Positions 28,187 through 38,126 of a stretch of DNA of 64,000 nt are shown piece by piece (position 1 is the stretch's first letter; each line of letters opens with the position of its first letter). The notes under the pieces are model-generated. The model was given only the letters and a program-made list of their open reading frames with translations. It had not been told where the DNA came from and made no database searches. The position numbers were made by a program, and so were the translations under genes. The stretch is from positions 62,001 through 126,000 of the forward strand of contig JOHN01000002.1 in NCBI GenBank assembly GCA_000719695.1. The letters are read 5' to 3'. The DNA comes from Streptomyces sp. NRRL F-6131 (GTDB taxonomy: Bacteria; Actinomycetota; Actinomycetes; Streptomycetales; Streptomycetaceae).

Positions 28187-29917
28187 ATGGCCATCTGCGC
28201 ATCCTGTGGCGCGGCTTCGGCGGAAGGGGCGCTCGCCTGCGCGTCCTGCTGGCGGCCGCTGGTGCCGCCACCGGTCCTGCCGCCCCCGCCGCCGTCGGCA
28301 CCACCGGTACCGCCGGCCGGGGCGCCGTCCCTGACGAAGCCGGCCGCCGGCACGCCCGGGCCGCCGGACCTGCCCCCGCCGGTGCTGCCCCCGCCGCCGC
28401 TGTCCGCGCCGACGGCCGGGGGGCCGTGGGGCGCCGGCCGGCCGTACGACCCGGCCGGGGACCGGCCCGCCGCCCTCGCCCGGCTGACCGGCGCCGACTG
28501 GCGCCCCGCACTGCGGGCGACCGTCGCCCCGACCGCCGTCCTGCTGCTGGCCGCGCTGGTCACCGCCGTCCCGGAGAACCACCTCCTCACCGGCTCCTTC
28601 GACACGCCGTCCTTCGGCAAGCGCTTCGGCAGCGCGCTGGCGATGGCCCTGGCCGCGCTCGGCGCGCCGTACCGGCTGGACTTCGAGGTCGGCGGCCCGG
28701 CCGTCGCCACCGGTGACAGCGGGTCGGTGTTCCGCGCCCTGCCGATGACCGTCACCGTGCTCTGGCTGCTCGCCCTCTGGCTCGGCCTGAAGGTCGGCGC
28801 GCGTCGTCGGCAGCAGCGCACCGGGGAGCAGCAGACCCGCCGGCAGGCGGCCGGCGAGGCCGTCCGCACCGCCGTGGCCGCGGCCGTCGTGACCCTGCTG
28901 GTCGGCCTGGTCGGCGGCGCGAACTGGCACCCCGGCGGCGGCCGCTTCGACCTGGACGACCCGGCCGCGGCCCGGCTGCTCGCCCGGACCACCTACAGCT
29001 CCTCGGCCGGCTGGCTCGAGGCGGTCGGCTGGACCGCCCTGCTCGCCGGACTGCTCGCGTTCGCCGTGTACGGCACCGACGCGCTGCGCTGGGCGGCCTG
29101 GCGCAACCGGGCGGTCCGCGGCTGGGCGGTCGCGGGGCTGGCGGCCGGCCGCGCGCTGGCGGTCTCGGTCGCGCTGGCGGCGGTGGTCGGCTTCGTGGTG
29201 GTCGCGGTCGAGGTCGACGGCGATCTGACCGGCGCCGCGTTGGCGTTCCTGCCCAACCTCGGTCTGCTGCTGCTCGGGCTGGGCTCCGGGGCGACCTTCC
29301 GGGCCAGCAGCACCAGCGTGCTGAACGAGGAACCGGACTGGCCGCGGGACCCGCGCGACGTGGACGAGTTCTCCCTCTTCGACCTGCAGGACGCGAGCGC
29401 CGACTGGCGCTGGGCCGTCCTGCTGGCCGTGGCCTCCGCCGCGGTGCTCGGCTGGACGGCGTACCGGCGGCGGCTGGACGCGGCGGACCGGCTCCGGCTG
29501 TCGGCGGTGTACGCGGCCGGGCTGAGCCTGCTGATGCTGGTGGCGGGAATGCTGGTGTCCACCACGTCCGTGTTCGTCCGCGGCGGCACCGGTCGCGACT
29601 CCGGCTTCGAGAACACGCTCTCCCTGGTGCCGTGGACGCTGCTGGTGGCGAACGCGGTCTGGGCGGCCGTCGGCGCGCTGGCCGTCCCACCGCTGCTGGC
29701 GGCCCGCGACCGGCGGTCGGCGGCTCCGGCGGACCCGGCGGACCCGGGTCCGGACCCTGGGTCGGGGGCGAGCGGGGCGGAGTTCACGGACGGGACGCCG
29801 ATGGTGGTCGAGGTGATCGACTCGGCGGACGGTCAGCGGTCCGGACCCCCTCCGACCGGCGGTGCCCCGGACGGCGACGGCCCGGTGGACCCGAGCGTCT
29901 GGAGCCGCCGGGCGTAG
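28187..29917 (+). CDS. Streptophobe-family polytopic membrane protein with N-terminal zinc ribbon
   Basis: 576 residues. The N-terminus MAICASCGAASAEGALACASCWRPL contains two CxxC knuckles, a likely zinc ribbon, followed by a Pro-rich linker to about residue 90. About ten hydrophobic segments then follow, e.g. PTAVLLLAALVTAV, LPMTVTVLWLLALWLGL, AVVTLLVGLVGG, VALAAVVGFVVVAV, FLPNLGLLLLGLGSG and LSLLMLVAGMLVS. The layout fits the Streptomyces-restricted streptophobe family of unknown function. The terminal 70 residues are an acidic cytoplasmic tail. Confidence 0.8.
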   Translation: MAICASCGAASAEGALACASCWRPLVPPPVLPPPPPSAPPVPPAGAPSLTKPAAGTPGPPDLPPPVLPPPPLSAPTAGGPWGAGRPYDPAGDRPAALARLTGADWRPALRATVAPTAVLLLAALVTAVPENHLLTGSFDTPSFGKRFGSALAMALAALGAPYRLDFEVGGPAVATGDSGSVFRALPMTVTVLWLLALWLGLKVGARRRQQRTGEQQTRRQAAGEAVRTAVAAAVVTLLVGLVGGANWHPGGGRFDLDDPAAARLLARTTYSSSAGWLEAVGWTALLAGLLAFAVYGTDALRWAAWRNRAVRGWAVAGLAAGRALAVSVALAAVVGFVVVAVEVDGDLTGAALAFLPNLGLLLLGLGSGATFRASSTSVLNEEPDWPRDPRDVDEFSLFDLQDASADWRWAVLLAVASAAVLGWTAYRRRLDAADRLRLSAVYAAGLSLLMLVAGMLVSTTSVFVRGGTGRDSGFENTLSLVPWTLLVANAVWAAVGALAVPPLLAARDRRSAAPADPADPGPDPGSGASGAEFTDGTPMVVEVIDSADGQRSGPPPTGGAPDGDGPVDPSVWSRRA

Positions 29918-29930
29918 GGGGCGGTCTCCT

Positions 29931-29968
29931 CGACCCGCGACCCGCGACCCGCGACCCGCGACCGCGAC
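29931..29968. repeat. Tandem heptad array after streptophobe gene
   Basis: CGACCCG is repeated four times exactly (29931-29958) and continues as shorter CGACCG variants. It begins 14 bases after the stop codon. Confidence 0.85.
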
Positions 29969-30013
29969 CGGGCCCGCGACCGGGCCAGGGCCGGGCCAGG
30001 GCCCGGACAGGGC

Positions 30014-30043
30014 AAAGGGCCCCGCGGGGGAACGGGGCCCTTT
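30014..30043. terminator. Bidirectional hairpin terminator with A/T ends
   Basis: AAAGGGCCCCG and CGGGGCCCTTT are perfectly complementary with an 8-base loop. The AAA/TTT flanks give a short U-tract on either strand. It terminates the streptophobe gene and could serve the possible minus-strand ORF at 30062. Confidence 0.88.
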
Positions 30044-30061
30044 GTCGTTCAGCACGCGGCG

Positions 30062-30307
30062 TCAGGGCTGCGCCGGTGCTGGGGTGACGGCGCCGGGGGA
30101 GGAGCGCCGTCCGGTCGGTTGGCCGAGGGGTCGCGCGTCGCCGCGGTCCGGCGGGGTGGGCCGGCGCACGCGGGCGCACGAGGCCGTGGCGGCGGTCCGG
30201 TACGCATGGCTGCGTCGGACCTCGCTCACGGAGCGTGAGGTGATAATCGTTGCCATCGGGGGTCTCGGTGGCACCGGTCGGTCCTCCGCAGGTGGCGCTT
30301 CGGCCAT
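30062..30307 (-). CDS. Possible small ORF, unrecognised
   Basis: An 81-residue ORF from ATG 30307, preceded by a purine-rich AAGAGG; an internal ATG at 30256 (MATIITSRSVSEVRRSHAYR) gives 64 residues. The stretch around that second ATG is lower in G+C, as real starts often are here, and the ORF ends just before the A/T-flanked terminator. No domain, membrane segment or homologue is recognised. The C-terminal half is Arg/Pro/Gly-rich and may be non-coding. Confidence 0.25.
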   Translation of the reverse strand: MAEAPPAEDRPVPPRPPMATIITSRSVSEVRRSHAYRTAATASCARVRRPTPPDRGDARPLGQPTGRRSSPGAVTPAPAQP

Positions 30308-31005
30308 CGGGAGAACCTCTTCCACGCAGCATCGTGCTGGACGAAGGGCTTGCTCTGCAACCGATTCGGCATGATTCGGTACAGGCCGTTTCCGGCCGGA
30401 CCGGAGGTCGAGCCCGCGCCGGGGCCGACGCGCCGGATGTCGGGGCGAGCAGCGCCGGAGCGGCATCGATGATCACGGTGTGTAGTGGCGCCGGTCGGAG
30501 CGCACGGAGACGCGCGTAGCGGCGCGGGGACGACGGCCGGGGTGCGCCGGGATCGCACCCGGGTGCGGCGGTCGGCTCCGGGCGTCCCCGGCGGCCGACC
30601 GCCCCACCTCCTTGGTCCAGTCACGGCCGGGGTCGCTGTCCCCTGCTGGCCGGCCGCAGCACCCGCGCACGGTCCCACGGCGCGCCGCTCCCCGGTCGAA
30701 CCGGTTCCGCGACGGCGCCACGCGCGCCGGTGGACTGGGTTGAGCTCCACGCGTGGTCCTGCACTGCCGTACGGGAGCGCCCTGGCCGGGGCGGGGTGAC
30801 GCGTCTGGCGGACGCGGCGCGGTCGTACGGTCCGCCCGGAGCAACGAACCGGCCGCCGCGACGGTCACGGCCCCGGGGCGGGCAGACGGGTGAAACCGGA
30901 CGGCCCGGTAGACTCGACGGCAGACCCCCGCCCGTCGCCCGGCGCACACCCTCCGTGGGGCGCGCCGCGTGCGGCACCTTTCGTACCGCTGCCGGAAGGC
31001 CGTCC
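30308..31005. other. Gap upstream of guaA with no supported gene
   Basis: About 700 bp with only Arg-rich shadow frames. A -10-like TAGACT at 30909-30914 lies 92 bases upstream of the guaA GTG and could start a moderately long leader. No riboswitch motif that I recognise is present. Confidence 0.5.
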
Positions 31006-32603
<1,598 letters not shown>

Positions 32604-32638
32604 ACTCCCCGCTCCCGGCCGGTCCCGAACCGGCTGTG

Positions 32639-32686
32639 AACGACCGCGCCGCCGCTTCCGTACCGGGGAGCGGCGGCGCGGTCGTT
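32639..32686 (+). terminator. guaA terminator, 18-bp stem
   Basis: Arms 32639-32656 and 32669-32686 pair perfectly over 18 bases around a 12-base loop, ending in GTT. Confidence 0.88.
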
Positions 32687-32798
32687 CCGTGTCCACGGGC
32701 GGCCGGCGGGTGGGCCCTCCCACCGAAAGCGCTCACGACCGGGCAGAATGCGTCCGGACCTGTCAGGCGGTGACGGGCCGGCGAGGAAGGTGTGGGGA

Positions 32799-33875
32799 AT
32801 GTCGGAGGCCAGCAGCTCCGTGGCGGCCGGGCCGGGCACGGCCGCGAGCATCGGCGACGGCCCGGCCGGCCCGGCGCCGGACGCCGGAGACGGCTCCGGC
32901 CCGGCGGGCAGAACCGGGCGGACCGCGGCCTGGAAGGCCGCCGGCTCGCGACTCGCCCAGCTCCCGCTGCGGCTCTTCCTCGGCGTCACCTTCGTCTACG
33001 CGGCGCTCGACAAGCTCTCCGACAGCCACTACCTGGCCGGCGGCGCCGACCCGGCCTCCTTCGTCTCGCAGACCCGCGCGGTCGAGGGCGGCAGCCCGGT
33101 CTCCTTCCTGCTCGGCCCGGCCCTGCACCACCCCACGCCGTTCGCCCTGCTGGTCGCCTTCGGCGAGCTGGCGGTGGGCCTCGGCACCCTGCTCGGTCTC
33201 TGGGGCCGGCTCGCCGCCGCCGGCGGGGCCCTGATCAGCCTCAGCCTCTGGCTCACCGTCAGCTGGAACGTCTCCCCGTACTACCTCGGCAACGACCTCG
33301 CCTACCTGATGGCCTGGACGCCGCTGGTGCTGGCCGGCACCCCGTACCTCTCGGTGGACGGCTACCTCGCCCGGCGGGCCGCCCGGGACCGGGTCCGCGG
33401 CCTGCACGAGGACCACGTCCGGCGCCGGGCCCTGATGGACGGCGGCATCGCGGCCGTCGCGATGGGCGGGGCCGGGCTGCTGACCGGCTCGCTGACCGCC
33501 ACCTTCGGGCGGGACGAGCCCGCCGCGAAGGCGAAGCAGCCCGCCGCCCCGGCGCCGGCCGCCGCGCCCGTCACGGTGGACGCCGCGAGCGTCCCGGTCG
33601 GCGGCTCCGCCCAGGTCAAGGACCCGGCCAGCGGCGACGCGGTCTACGTGGTGCAGCCCAAGGCGGGCCAGTACTGCGCGTTCTCCTCGGTCTGCACCCA
33701 CTCCGGCTGCGCGGTCGACGCGCCGAAGAACGGTCAGCTGTACTGCCCCTGCCACGGGTCCCGGTTCGACGCGGCGACCGGCGCGGTGCTGAACGGGCCG
33801 GCCACCAAGCCGCTGCCGAAGTACCGGGTCACCAAGGAGGGCGAGAAGCTGCGCCTCGGGCCGCTGGAGGGCTGA
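32799..33875 (+). CDS. DoxX-family membrane protein fused to a Rieske [2Fe-2S] domain
   Basis: 358 residues from ATG 32799 (Shine-Dalgarno GAGGAAGG). After a disordered 50-residue tail comes a DoxX/TQO-small-subunit-like four-helix membrane part ([58 protein letters not shown] and [19 protein letters not shown]). A second hydrophobic segment ([19 protein letters not shown]) leads through an Ala/Pro linker to a C-terminal Rieske domain with CTHSGC and CPCHGS ligands. It is probably a membrane electron-transfer or thiosulfate:quinone-type protein; the substrate is unknown. Confidence 0.88.
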   Translation: MSEASSSVAAGPGTAASIGDGPAGPAPDAGDGSGPAGRTGRTAAWKAAGSRLAQLPLRLFLGVTFVYAALDKLSDSHYLAGGADPASFVSQTRAVEGGSPVSFLLGPALHHPTPFALLVAFGELAVGLGTLLGLWGRLAAAGGALISLSLWLTVSWNVSPYYLGNDLAYLMAWTPLVLAGTPYLSVDGYLARRAARDRVRGLHEDHVRRRALMDGGIAAVAMGGAGLLTGSLTATFGRDEPAAKAKQPAAPAPAAAPVTVDAASVPVGGSAQVKDPASGDAVYVVQPKAGQYCAFSSVCTHSGCAVDAPKNGQLYCPCHGSRFDAATGAVLNGPATKPLPKYRVTKEGEKLRLGPLEG

Positions 33876-33886
33876 GCCCCCGGGAC

Positions 33887-33949
33887 GGGCCCCTGGTGAC
33901 CCGGGCCCCTCGTGACCCGGGCCCCGCGTGACCGGGGCCCCTCGTGACC
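33887..33949. repeat. Tandem array of four ~16-bp units
   Basis: Four near-identical copies of GGGCCCCTCGTGACCC fill the gap between the converging genes, starting 12 bases after the Rieske stop. Each unit is partly self-complementary (GGGCCC). Confidence 0.85.
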
Positions 33950-33952
33950 GGG

Positions 33953-34168
33953 TCAGTCCTGCCCGGGCTGCTCCGGCCGGGAGCGGCGGACCGCCGCCGC
34001 CACCGCCCCGGCCAGGCCGCCCAGGCCCAGCACGATGAAGGTCACCGGGATGACGATCCGGCCGTTCACCGAGACGTCGTTCACCGCCGCCACCAGGTAG
34101 AGCACCGCGATCACGGTGAACAGCCCCCCCGCGATCAGCGAGAAGAGATCGAGCTGGTGCTTCCTCAC
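33953..34168 (-). CDS. Small two-helix membrane protein
   Basis: 71 residues from GTG 34168, which overlaps the stop of the PspC gene (GTGA), so it is translationally coupled. Two hydrophobic segments (LFSLIAGGLFTVIAVLYLVAAV and IVIPVTFIVLGLGGLAGAVAAAV) flank a short polar loop; the C-terminus is basic then acidic. Its place suggests a partner or accessory of the PspC-domain protein. No family is recognised. Confidence 0.8.
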   Translation of the reverse strand: MRKHQLDLFSLIAGGLFTVIAVLYLVAAVNDVSVNGRIVIPVTFIVLGLGGLAGAVAAAVRRSRPEQPGQD

Positions 34169-35691
34169 TTCTGGACCACCTTGACGTTGCCGAGCCCGAC
34201 CTTCAACGCGAGGTCGAGCGTCCCCTTGGATGTCTGTCCGTTCACCGGGAGCACCTGGTACCTGCGGTCCCCCGGCCCGTCGTCGTAGCCGTCGCGGCCC
34301 GGCATCCGGACCTCGACCAGGCCGATCTCGGTCCGCACGTTCACCGTCACGTCCGACGGGACCGTCACGGTCAGGTCGCCGGCGCCGAGTTCCACCTCGG
34401 TGGCCAGGGTCGCGCCGGCCGGGTCGAGCGCGCCGAGGTCCAGGTGCAGCTCGCCGACCCCCAGCGTGTACTTCGGTTTCAGCTCGGCCGCCGTGGCGGC
34501 CGTCCAGGAGCGTTCGCCGGCCAGGTTCTGCGCCGAGACCGAGGACTGGCCGATCGCGGTCAGCGCGACGGTCAGCAGCAGGCCCGGGACCACCAGCTTG
34601 CGGGCCCGGCCGAACTTCGCGCCGAGCACCAGGGTCAGCCCGATCACCAGCAGCGCGGTGGCCAGCACACTGCCGGCCCGCACGCTCGCCCCGCCGTCGG
34701 CCGAGGCGGACCAGACGGCGCTGGCCGCGCCGACCGCCAGCAGCAGGCCGAACAGGCCGAGCGGGGAGCGCTCGCGCCGGTGCACCACCACGGGCGGGCG
34801 CGGCGCGGGCGGCGGGGTCGGGCCGGCATCCTTGCGCAGCGGGTCGCCCTGCGGCAGGTCGGTCCGCTGCCACCACGGCCGGGCCGGGGCACCGGGCGGC
34901 GGGGTGGGGGTGCCGTACGGCGGGGTCGGCGGGGTCTCGCCGTACGGGTTGCGCTCGGGGTGGCGCGGGTCCCACAGGTAGCCGGTCGGGCCGGCGTGCG
35001 GGGTGTCGGCGGGGACGGTGCCGGCGGCGCGCTCCCGGGCGTGCCGGGCGCGGGCGTCCTCGTCCTCCTCCTCGGGCGGCCAGCGGTACCAGGCGCCCGC
35101 CCCGGCGTCCGGGAAGTGCCGGTCGTACGGGCCGCCGGCCGACGCACCGGGACCGTGGTCGTCCGGGTGGTGCCCGTGGTGCCCGTGGCGCCCGAAGCCG
35201 TGCGGGCGGCGTCGGCCGCGGATCCGGCCGCGCCGGCGCTCCGGGTCGTAGCGGACGGCGAGGAACACCATCCCGGCGAGCAGCAGCAGCGGGAAGAGCT
35301 GGTCGCCGTCGCCCATCGAGGAGAAGAAGACGCCGGTGCCGATCACGGTCAGCAGCACCGCGCCGACCGACTGGCCGTCCACCCGGCCGGTGAGCACCCG
35401 CTGGAGCTCGGTGCGGCCGGAGCGGCCGCCCTTGCCGTCGGCCCCGGCCTCGGTCGGCACGATCAGCCAGGCGAGTCCGTAGAGGAAGAGGCCGAGGCCG
35501 CCGGAGAGGCAGAGCACGACCGTGACGACGCGGAACACCACCGGGTCGATGTCCAGGTGCCGACCGAGACCGCCGCAGACGCCGGCCACCACGCGGTGGC
35601 GCTCGGCGCGGGTCAGCGGGGGTCGGTCGGAGGCGGGCCGGGCGCCCGGCCCGGCCTCGTGGAGCTCCTCGGTGCGGTGGTCTTCGGTCAT
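34165..35691 (-). CDS. PspC-domain multi-pass membrane protein
   Basis: 508 residues from ATG 35691. The N-terminal PspC domain reads RVVAGVCGGLGRHLDIDPVVFRVVTVVLCLSGGLGLFLYGLAWLIVP. Further helices follow (AVLLTVIGTGVFF and LFPLLLLAGMVFLAV), then a His/Arg/Pro-rich cytoplasmic stretch, more helices (LGLFGLLLAVGAASAV, VLATALLVIGLTLVLGA and LVVPGLLLTVALTAIG) and a beta-rich C-terminal domain (DLTVTVPSDVTVNVRTEIGLVEVRMPG) like the LiaF/toast-rack type. Envelope-stress sensing is likely from the family. It is divergent from a PspC-domain histidine kinase. Confidence 0.88.
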   Translation of the reverse strand: MTEDHRTEELHEAGPGARPASDRPPLTRAERHRVVAGVCGGLGRHLDIDPVVFRVVTVVLCLSGGLGLFLYGLAWLIVPTEAGADGKGGRSGRTELQRVLTGRVDGQSVGAVLLTVIGTGVFFSSMGDGDQLFPLLLLAGMVFLAVRYDPERRRGRIRGRRRPHGFGRHGHHGHHPDDHGPGASAGGPYDRHFPDAGAGAWYRWPPEEEDEDARARHARERAAGTVPADTPHAGPTGYLWDPRHPERNPYGETPPTPPYGTPTPPPGAPARPWWQRTDLPQGDPLRKDAGPTPPPAPRPPVVVHRRERSPLGLFGLLLAVGAASAVWSASADGGASVRAGSVLATALLVIGLTLVLGAKFGRARKLVVPGLLLTVALTAIGQSSVSAQNLAGERSWTAATAAELKPKYTLGVGELHLDLGALDPAGATLATEVELGAGDLTVTVPSDVTVNVRTEIGLVEVRMPGRDGYDDGPGDRRYQVLPVNGQTSKGTLDLALKVGLGNVKVVQK

Positions 35692-35824
35692 GCCCACCAT
35701 CCTGGTGGGTGCCGGACCCCCGCCCAACCGGGCCCGGCCCTGCTCGGACCCTGACTTGTCCCTGAGAAGGGTCAGGGCTCCACCCTGATGCGGGCGGGTC
35801 CGCCCGCGTGGAACGATCGGTGCC

Positions 35825-37375
35825 GTGGCAGCACCCGGTTCCGATCCCCGTCCCCTCGCCCCCGAGCCCGCGTCGCCGGGGGGCGCCGACCCGTCCGTTC
35901 CCGGGGACGGGAAGCCGCCGTACCGCCGGCTGTACCGCAGCCCGCAGGGGCGGATGCTCGGCGGCGTCGCGCACGGGCTCGCCGTGCACCTCGGACTGCC
36001 CGTCAGCTGGGTGCGGATCGCCTTCGTGGTGCTGTTCTTTGCCCAGGGGCTCGGGGGGCTGCTGTACGCGGCGTTCTGGTTCGTGGTGCCGATCGGCATC
36101 GGTGAGCCGGCCCGGCGCGGCGGGCCGCACTGGGTGTACGTCAACGGCACCTTCGTCCCGGTGGGTTTCGGGGCGGGGGGTTCCGGGCCGGTGGGCGGCA
36201 GGGAGCTGAGCAAGGACGGCGGCCGGCGCGGCGGGTGGATCGGCCGGATGCGCGAGGTGCTGCAGCACACGCTGCGCGGCGAGCCGGTCGAGGTGGCGGA
36301 GGGCACGGCCGACGCCGCGTCCGCCACCACCGGCACCGCGACCGGCGGCGTGTCCGGCACCGTGGCGGGGGCCGCGTCCGGGACCGCGGGCGCGGGTCAG
36401 CGGCAGGGCGGGCTCGGTCAGCTGGCCGCCCTGGTGATGCTGGTGATCGGCGTGATCGCCCTGCTCAACGCGCTCAACGTGCAGACCGCCAAGCCCTACA
36501 CCTGGCCGCTGCTGGCGATCGGCGTCGGTGTCGCACTGGTCTGGCGGCAGGCCGACGACTCGCGCTGGCAGCGCTGGTTCGGGCTGGAGGAGGGCGAGAA
36601 GCGGCGCGGCGCCTACACCCGGGTCGGCGCGGGCGTGCTGCTGGTGGTGGCCGGCATCATCGCCTTCCTCGCCACCCAGGGCAGCGGCTCGACCATCGGC
36701 TCGGTGATCGAGGCCTCGCTCGCGGTGCTCGCCGGCGTGCTGGTGCTGGTCGGCCCGTACGCGCTGCGGATGTGGCAGGACCTCGGCGCCGAGCGCACCG
36801 CCCGCATCCGCGCCCAGGAGCGCGCCGAGATCGCCGCCCACGTGCACGACTCGGTGCTGCACACGCTGACCCTGATCCAGCGCCGGGCCGAGGACCCGAA
36901 GGAGGTCCTGCGGCTCGCCCGGGCCCAGGAGCGCGAACTGCGGCTGTGGCTCTACCGCCCCGAGGCGGTCGCCGAGGCGGCGCCGGACACCATGGCGGAG
37001 AGCCTGCGGGCGGTCGTCGCCGAGGTCGAGGACCGGCACGGCGTCCCGGTCGAGGTGGTGATCGTCGGCGACTGCCCGATGGACGAGCGGATCGCGGCAC
37101 AGATGCAGGCCGCGAGGGAGGCGACCGTCAACGCGGCCAAGTACGGTGGCGGGGGACCGGTCCAGGTCTACGCCGAGGTCGAGGGGAGGACCGTGATGGT
37201 GTTCGTCCGCGACCACGGCCCCGGCTTCGACCCGGACACGGTGCCGGAGGACCGGATGGGCGTACGCGAGTCGATCCTCGGCCGCATGAAGCGCAACGGC
37301 GGCACCGCACGGGTGCGGCCCGCGCCGGACGGCGGGACCGAGGTCGAGCTGGAGATGGAGAGGGCCAATGACTGA
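35825..37375 (+). CDS. PspC-domain sensor histidine kinase
   Basis: 516 residues from GTG 35825. An N-terminal PspC domain (RRLYRSPQGRMLGGVAHGLAVHLGLPVSWVRIAFVVLFF) with a large Gly/Ala/Thr-rich insertion is followed by TM helices (LAALVMLVIGVIALLNAL, VGAGVLLVVAGIIAFLA and VLAGVLVLVGPYAL). The dimerisation helix AEIAAHVHDSVLHTLTLIQRRA contains the phospho-acceptor His, and the HATPase part has EATVNAAKYGG (N box) and FVRDHGPGFDPDTV (G1). It overlaps its cognate regulator by 8 bp. It probably senses membrane or envelope stress together with the divergent PspC protein. Confidence 0.92.
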   Translation: MAAPGSDPRPLAPEPASPGGADPSVPGDGKPPYRRLYRSPQGRMLGGVAHGLAVHLGLPVSWVRIAFVVLFFAQGLGGLLYAAFWFVVPIGIGEPARRGGPHWVYVNGTFVPVGFGAGGSGPVGGRELSKDGGRRGGWIGRMREVLQHTLRGEPVEVAEGTADAASATTGTATGGVSGTVAGAASGTAGAGQRQGGLGQLAALVMLVIGVIALLNALNVQTAKPYTWPLLAIGVGVALVWRQADDSRWQRWFGLEEGEKRRGAYTRVGAGVLLVVAGIIAFLATQGSGSTIGSVIEASLAVLAGVLVLVGPYALRMWQDLGAERTARIRAQERAEIAAHVHDSVLHTLTLIQRRAEDPKEVLRLARAQERELRLWLYRPEAVAEAAPDTMAESLRAVVAEVEDRHGVPVEVVIVGDCPMDERIAAQMQAAREATVNAAKYGGGGPVQVYAEVEGRTVMVFVRDHGPGFDPDTVPEDRMGVRESILGRMKRNGGTARVRPAPDGGTEVELEMERAND

Positions 37376-38045
37376 GGCAGCGCCGGAGCGCCGAGCGAGG
37401 GTCGTGCTGGTCGACGACCACCGGATGTTCCGGACGGGGGTACGGGCCGAGATCGGGCGCACCGAGACGACCGGCATCGACGTGGTCGGCGAGGCCGACG
37501 ACGTGGAGTCCGCGGTCCGGGTGGTCGCCGAGACGCGGCCCGACGTGGTGCTGCTGGACGTCCACCTGCCCGGCGGCGGCGGGGTCGAGGTGCTGCGCCG
37601 CTCGGCCGGGCTGATGGGCGACCCGGGTGGCGTGCGCTTCCTGGCGCTCTCGGTGTCGGACGCGGCCGAGGACGTCATCGGCGTCATCCGCGGCGGCGCC
37701 CGCGGCTACGTCACCAAGACGATCACCGGGACCGACCTGGTCGACGCGATCTTCCGGATCTCCGACGGCGACGCCGTCTTCTCGCCACGGCTGGCCGGCT
37801 TCGTGCTGGACGCCTTCGCGGCGACCGACACCCCGCCGGTGGACGAGGACCTCGACCGGCTCACCCAGCGCGAGCGCGAGGTGCTGCGGCTGATCGCCCG
37901 CGGCTACGCGTACAAGGAGATCGCCAAGCAGCTGTTCATCTCGGTCAAGACGGTGGAGAGCCACGTCTCGGCGGTGCTGCGCAAGCTCCAGCTGAGCAAC
38001 CGGCACGAGCTGACCCGCTGGGCCACCGCGCGCCGGCTGGTCTGA
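37368..38045 (+). CDS. LuxR/NarL-family response regulator
   Basis: 225 residues from ATG 37368, overlapping the kinase gene. The receiver domain has the acidic pair DD (16-17) and phospho-acceptor Asp64 in VLLDVHLPGGGGVEVL. The C-terminal LuxR HTH is LTQREREVLRLIARGYAYKEIAKQLFISVKTVESHVSAVLRKL. It is the partner of the PspC histidine kinase. Plausible targets are the divergent PspC genes across the 133-bp gap. Confidence 0.94.
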   Translation: MTEAAPERRARVVLVDDHRMFRTGVRAEIGRTETTGIDVVGEADDVESAVRVVAETRPDVVLLDVHLPGGGGVEVLRRSAGLMGDPGGVRFLALSVSDAAEDVIGVIRGGARGYVTKTITGTDLVDAIFRISDGDAVFSPRLAGFVLDAFAATDTPPVDEDLDRLTQREREVLRLIARGYAYKEIAKQLFISVKTVESHVSAVLRKLQLSNRHELTRWATARRLV

Positions 38046-38110
38046 CCTCGGCGGACGCCGGGCCCGCCCGGGCCTGTCAAGGGCCGGGCGGGCTTGTCGG
38101 TGGGTGGCCA

Positions 38111-38116
38111 TAGACT
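38111..38116 (+). promoter_or_regulatory. Probable -10 element of pcrA
   Basis: TAGACT ends 10 bases before the pcrA ATG; there is no Shine-Dalgarno, so the transcript is leaderless or nearly so. Confidence 0.35.
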
Positions 38117-38126
38117 CGTCATTGCC

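Noticed and set aside
25428..28511. 1027-codon minus-strand frame over the dehydrogenase and GMC genes
   Set aside because: Antisense to well-supported enzymes; no motif.
29931..29968. CRISPR-like reading of the heptad array
   Set aside because: Units are contiguous with no spacers, so it is a simple tandem repeat.
30485..30799. Plus-strand ORF upstream of guaA
   Set aside because: Arg/Ala/Pro-rich, no Shine-Dalgarno, no recognisable domain. I also looked for a chorismate mutase here and found none.
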